Shown: piece by piece, positions 60,514 to 64,000 of the stretch
Layout of the letters: each line of letters opens with the position of its first letter
Position numbering within the stretch: the first letter of the stretch is position 1
Assembly (NCBI GenBank): GCA_035632055.1
Contig: DASQHO010000018.1
Location: forward strand, 5,258 to 69,257
Direction: 5' to 3'
DNA from: REEB95 sp035632055
Lineage (GTDB): Bacteria; Pseudomonadota; Alphaproteobacteria; ATCC43930; CGMCC-115725
Length of the DNA: 64,000 bases
The notes under the pieces: model-generated
Database searches by the model: none
Told to the model about the DNA's origin: nothing
The model's input: the letters and a program-made list of their open reading frames with translations, nothing else
Position numbers and translations under genes: made by a program

Positions 60514-60834
60514 ATGGACGAAGGCCCGCGAACGATTTCCACCCTCAAGCCATCCAAGCCCACCGCCGTCACGCGTCCGTCGAGCCGCCGCATCGCCGCC
60601 GTCCCTTGCGAGCCGAAATCGGAAGCAGTCCCATATGACGAGATTGAAATTGCCCGGCGGCGGATGCAGCACCTGCGGTACCGTAACGTCGAACCGCTGC
60701 CTAATATGCACTTCGTGATCGGCAAGGTGGACCGGCATTTGACGGCCGCCCAACGCGCGAACTATCAGCAGATCGCGTTGCATGTTCTTGCCGTCCAGAT
60801 GTGGCAGACCACTGCGAAAAGCGCGCTCCGCTAG
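60514..60834 (+). CDS. Small protein of unknown function
   Basis: This is a 106-residue protein 58 bases after the preceding gene, with a GGGAG site. The first 45 residues are basic and disordered. The rest is helical (PYDEIEIARRRMQHLRYRNVEPLPNMHFVIGKVDRHLTAAQRANYQQIALHVLAVQMWQ). It has no signal peptide and no recognised family. Confidence 0.55.
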   Translation: MDEGPRTISTLKPSKPTAVTRPSSRRIAAVPCEPKSEAVPYDEIEIARRRMQHLRYRNVEPLPNMHFVIGKVDRHLTAAQRANYQQIALHVLAVQMWQTTAKSALR

Positions 60835-60966
60835 TCGACACGTCCCGACGGCACACGGCCGGCTCCGGTTGCGTCCTGATTCCGCGACAACCCTTCGCGA
60901 TAGTCGGCCCGGCAAACGTTAGCAAGAATCGACCGTCGCCGCGTAAGATCGCGCGGCAGGACGGTC

Positions 60967-62655
60967 GTGCGGATGGAGCGGGCGGATTTCATCATCGTCG
61001 GCGGTGGCACGGCGGGTACGGTGCTGGCCGCGCGGCTGTCGGAGGATCCGGCGTGCCGGGTCATTCTGGTCGAAGCCGGCGCCGATACGCCGCCCGGCGC
61101 AGTGCCGGCCGACATCCGCGATGCCTTTCCGAGCGCGTATTTCAACCGCGACTATTTCTGGCCCGGGCTCGACGCCAGCATGGCGGACGGCACGCCGCCG
61201 CGACCGTATTCGCAGGCGCGAATCATGGGCGGCGGCTCGAGCGTCATGGGCATGTGGGCGCTGTGCGGCCTACCGAGCGACTATGACGGCTGGGCACAAG
61301 CGGGCGCAACGGGTTGGAGCTGGGCCGATATCCGGCCCTATTTCGGGCGCGTCAATCGCGTGGACGAGAGCGGAATCAGTAACGACCTGCCACCGCCAGG
61401 TATCCGCAGCCTCGCGCGCGACCAATGGCCGGCTTTCGCCCGGCAGTTGGAGCATACCGCAGCGGCGCGCGGACTGCCGTTCCATGAGAACATCAATCAA
61501 GTGGCCGCGGACGGATTTTTCGCCATGCCGCTCAATCACGCGGAAGGCGAACGCGCCGGCAGCGCGCGCTGTTACCTCACCGCTGTGGTGCGGCGTCGCA
61601 GCAACTTCACTATTTTGCCCCAGACCACAGCCATCGGTTTGACGCTCGACGGCACCCGTGTCACCGGCGTTGAAATCGAACAGGCCGGCACACGGCGGAC
61701 CCTCACGGCGCGCGAAGTGATCGTGTCAGCGGGCGGCATCCATTCGCCGGCACTCCTGCTGCGCGCCGGCATCGGACCGGCCACTACTCTTGCACGCCTT
61801 GGAATCCGGCTCGTCGCCGACCGTCCAGGCGTCGGCCAAAATCTGCAGAATCACGTCTTCATCCATTTCGCGCTGACGCTCAATCCCGGCACCGGCGTGC
61901 CACGTGGCGCGCGCCACTATGCGTTGGCGGGATTGCGGCTATCCTCCGGCCACCCCGATTGTCCGGCCGGTGATTTGTTGCTGTGCGCGATTGGACGCGT
62001 CAGCACGCGGCCGTTCGGCGCCCGCATTGGCATGCTGGCGGCGGCGTTGTACGCACCGATGTCGCGCGGCGCAGTTGAGCTGCGTTCCGCCGATCCAAAC
62101 CTGCCACCACGGATTTCCTTTCGATTGCTGTCGGACGAGCGCGACGCCGCGCGGCTGGTCACCGCCGGACGTTATGCCGAAACGCTGCTCCTTGAGCCCG
62201 CGGTCCGGCAAACCTACCGTGAGCTCTATCTTCTGCCGAAAGAAGCGCCGCTGCAGCGCTTCAACCATCATGGCCTGCGTGGCAACGCGACGGCCGTGCT
62301 CGCTTCGGCAATCGTCGGCGGACCGGCACCGCTGCGGCGACTGGCAATCGGCCGCGCCATTGCGCCCGGGCGTCTGGTCGCTGACAGCGGGTATCATGCA
62401 CCTTTGTCGCCAGCCGAGATACTTGCGTCGGCTGCGCCGATGTTCCACCCCGTCGGTACTTGCGCCATCGGCCGAGCGGACGATCCGCGCGCCGTCGTCG
62501 ACGCCGAATGCCGGGTCTATGGCGTACGCGGTTTGCGCGTCGTCGACGCCTCGATCATGCCGCGCATTCCCAGCGCCAACACCAACCTGCCGACATTAAT
62601 AGTGGCAGAACGCGCCGCCGACCTAATCCGCCGGGGCCACGGCGCCGCGCTTTGA
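60967..62655 (+). CDS. GMC-family FAD oxidoreductase
   Basis: This is a 562-residue glucose-methanol-choline oxidoreductase. The FAD motif FIIVGGGTAGTVLAARLSE is at the N-terminus, followed by the GMC signature RIMGGGSSVMGMWALCGLPSDYDGW (about 80-104) and a second one, VIVSAGGIHSPALLLRAGIG. The C-terminal active site has HPVGTCAIG and PSANTNLPTLIVAERAADLI. It oxidises an alcohol, possibly a hydroxynitrile or choline-like compound. The start is GTG 60967 after AGGA; an ATG at 60973 is also possible. A nitrilase gene follows on the same strand, 64 bases away. Confidence 0.9.
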   Translation: MRMERADFIIVGGGTAGTVLAARLSEDPACRVILVEAGADTPPGAVPADIRDAFPSAYFNRDYFWPGLDASMADGTPPRPYSQARIMGGGSSVMGMWALCGLPSDYDGWAQAGATGWSWADIRPYFGRVNRVDESGISNDLPPPGIRSLARDQWPAFARQLEHTAAARGLPFHENINQVAADGFFAMPLNHAEGERAGSARCYLTAVVRRRSNFTILPQTTAIGLTLDGTRVTGVEIEQAGTRRTLTAREVIVSAGGIHSPALLLRAGIGPATTLARLGIRLVADRPGVGQNLQNHVFIHFALTLNPGTGVPRGARHYALAGLRLSSGHPDCPAGDLLLCAIGRVSTRPFGARIGMLAAALYAPMSRGAVELRSADPNLPPRISFRLLSDERDAARLVTAGRYAETLLLEPAVRQTYRELYLLPKEAPLQRFNHHGLRGNATAVLASAIVGGPAPLRRLAIGRAIAPGRLVADSGYHAPLSPAEILASAAPMFHPVGTCAIGRADDPRAVVDAECRVYGVRGLRVVDASIMPRIPSANTNLPTLIVAERAADLIRRGHGAAL

Positions 62656-62719
62656 AGCTTGACTCGGACAGCCGCGGGTGCAAACGTTTGCACAGGCGGC
62701 CGTTTCCGGAAACCGATCG

Positions 62720-63850
62720 ATGGGCGACAGCTACCAGACCGTGAAAGTCGCGGCGGTTCAGGCCGCATCAGTGTTTCTCGACCGCGAAGGTTCGACGGCG
62801 AAGGCCTGTGGCCTGATCCGCGAAGCCGGGCGCAACGGCGCGCAGGTCATCGGCTTCCCCGAAGGGTTCATACCGGCACACCCGATCTGGTACCACCACC
62901 ACGCCGCGACCGGCGCCATCGCCAACCGTCTGGCCGTCGAACTGTTCAAGAATGCGGTCGAGATTCCGGGACCCGAGATCGATGCGCTGTGCGCGGCGGC
63001 ACGCGACGCAGGGGCCTATGTCGTGATCGGCGTTTGCGAGAAGCTGCCGCGTACACTCGGCACGATGTTCAACTCCCAGGTCTTCATCGGGCCCGACGGC
63101 ACCTATATAGGCAAGCATCAGAAAATCATGCCGACGGTCGGCGAGCGTCTGGTGCACATGGGCGGCTTCGGCGACACGCTGCGCGCGTTTCCGACCAGCT
63201 TCGGGCCGATGAGCGGCCTGATTTGCGGCGAGAATTCCAATCCGCTGGCGATCTTTGCCATGACCGCCGAAGGCTCGCGCATCCACGTCATGAGCTGGCC
63301 CAATCATTTTCCGACCAGCGGCGATCCAATGCGCAACCGTGTCAGCATCGATTCCCAGGCTTTCGCCCAGATGAGCAAAGCCTTTGTCGTTTCGGCCTGC
63401 GGCACGGTCGACGAGGACGTCATCCAGAAACTCAAGGTCGGATCCGAAGGCGAGAAATTCTTGCGCAGCGCTGATTGCTGCGGCGGCAGCGTCATCGTCG
63501 CCCCCAACAGCCGGATCATCGCCGGACCGATGGGCGCCGAGGAAGGCATACTCTATGCCGAATGCAACATCGAGCTCGGCATCAACATGAAGCTGCGGCA
63601 CGATTTCGCCGGCCATTACAATCGGCCGGATATTTTCCACCTGCAGGTCAATCGAAACACGCCGCAGATTTACGCGATCGCCGACGTCGAGGAGAAATTC
63701 GCGTTGCCCGGCGCCGGCGCACCGGGGCCCGCACTCGAACAACGGCACGCGGTGTCGGCGCCGCCGAAGCAATTGACGGCCGGTGCCGCAAGGACGAACA
63801 GCGGCACACGGGCCGCGCCGAAGCGCACACGCCGCAAGAAGGCCCATTAG
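62720..63850 (+). CDS. Nitrilase
   Basis: This is a 376-residue nitrilase that would convert a nitrile to the acid and ammonia. The catalytic triad is Glu48 in GFPEGFIPAHP, Lys135 in KHQKIMPTVGER and Cys169 in GLICGENSNPLA, all in normal context. The length and the ENSNPL motif fit aliphatic/aryl nitrilases. The C-terminus ends in a Lys/Arg-rich tail. The ATG at 62720 (MGDSYQTVKVAAVQA) is preferred over 62678. It sits between a GMC oxidoreductase and an AhpD-like gene, probably in one operon. Confidence 0.93.
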   Translation: MGDSYQTVKVAAVQAASVFLDREGSTAKACGLIREAGRNGAQVIGFPEGFIPAHPIWYHHHAATGAIANRLAVELFKNAVEIPGPEIDALCAAARDAGAYVVIGVCEKLPRTLGTMFNSQVFIGPDGTYIGKHQKIMPTVGERLVHMGGFGDTLRAFPTSFGPMSGLICGENSNPLAIFAMTAEGSRIHVMSWPNHFPTSGDPMRNRVSIDSQAFAQMSKAFVVSACGTVDEDVIQKLKVGSEGEKFLRSADCCGGSVIVAPNSRIIAGPMGAEEGILYAECNIELGINMKLRHDFAGHYNRPDIFHLQVNRNTPQIYAIADVEEKFALPGAGAPGPALEQRHAVSAPPKQLTAGAARTNSGTRAAPKRTRRKKAH

Positions 63851-63872
63851 ACAGGCATTGAAGGAGCGAGAG

Positions 63873-64000
63873 ATGGCGAAGCAGAGGATCAGCTACGTGC
63901 CGTTGGATCGGATGGATGGCGCGATGCGTGCGGAGATGGATCGGTGCCAGCGGGAAGGGACGCCGCGGCCTGAGAGTTCGGCGGTGCGGGCGCATGTACC
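63873..64000 (+). CDS. AhpD / carboxymuconolactone-decarboxylase-like protein (partial)
   Basis: The first 42 residues are visible (MAKQRISYVPLDRMDGAMR...). A strong AAGGAG lies 6 bases upstream. The pattern ISYVPLDxMDxxMRAEMDRCxxEGTPRPES fits the N-terminus of a carboxymuconolactone-decarboxylase-like (AhpD-fold) protein. The rest is beyond the edge, so this is tentative. It follows the nitrilase stop by 22 bases. Confidence 0.6.
   Translation, partial: MAKQRISYVPLDRMDGAMRAEMDRCQREGTPRPESSAVRAHV

Overview
The window is high-GC DNA from an alphaproteobacterium, most likely of the Hyphomicrobiales (Rhizobiales). Supporting this are a ChvG/ChvI two-component pair near pckA, a very large cyclic beta-1,2-glucan synthase (NdvB type), the hemC-hemD-Mic60-HemY cluster divergent from tsaD, a zf-CHCC protein, and small proteins typical of this order. 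No insertion sequence, prophage or CRISPR array was seen.

Layout. 1-9.6 kb: chvG (cut by the left edge) and chvI, an AraC regulator divergent from an MFS transporter, a HugZ-like flavoprotein, pckA, an FAD monooxygenase and a membrane protein. 9.7-20.4 kb: small unknown proteins, a PAS protein, polA, a zf-CHCC protein, an ABC ATPase coupled to a lysophospholipase-like lipoprotein, a FecR/DUF6600 secreted protein with proline-rich repeats, a Liv-type binding protein and a DUF924 protein, ending at tRNA-Arg(CCG). 20.7-35.6 kb: a CHRD protein, cytochrome b561, a secreted protein with an internally duplicated domain, the two subunits of an indolepyruvate ferredoxin oxidoreductase-like enzyme, sirtuin, glutamine amidotransferase, gpsA, two periplasmic proteins, tsaD, then hemC-hemD-mic60-hemY, whose last codons lie inside tRNA-Thr(CGT). 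35.6-47.2 kb: ndvB, a TadG-like protein and an MltR-like protein.

47.2-60.8 kb is the most interesting part. A sigma54 enhancer-binding protein lies beside a run of same-strand genes for secreted proteins. Read in transcription order these are: a repeat protein with Asn/Gln-rich amyloid-like units, a small protein with one such unit, a periplasmic C39 cysteine peptidase, two more Sec-exported proteins, a coiled-coil plus beta-barrel outer-membrane protein, and a glycine-rich protein. This content and order resemble the Pseudomonas fap functional-amyloid operon (subunits - FapD peptidase - FapE - FapF pore). Three of the exported proteins carry an EL-xx-QRGG-like motif that fits a double-glycine C39 processing site. 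Near-consensus sigma54 promoters with upstream repeats precede the subunit gene and two neighbouring units, and two LuxR-type regulators with degenerate receiver domains sit in the cluster. I infer a sigma54-controlled, Fap-like surface-fibre system in an alphaproteobacterium, with C39 maturation of double-glycine substrates in the periplasm.

60.9-64 kb: a GMC oxidoreductase, a nitrilase and the start of an AhpD/carboxymuconolactone-decarboxylase-like gene, probably one operon for a nitrile- or alcohol-related pathway. It is cut by the right edge.
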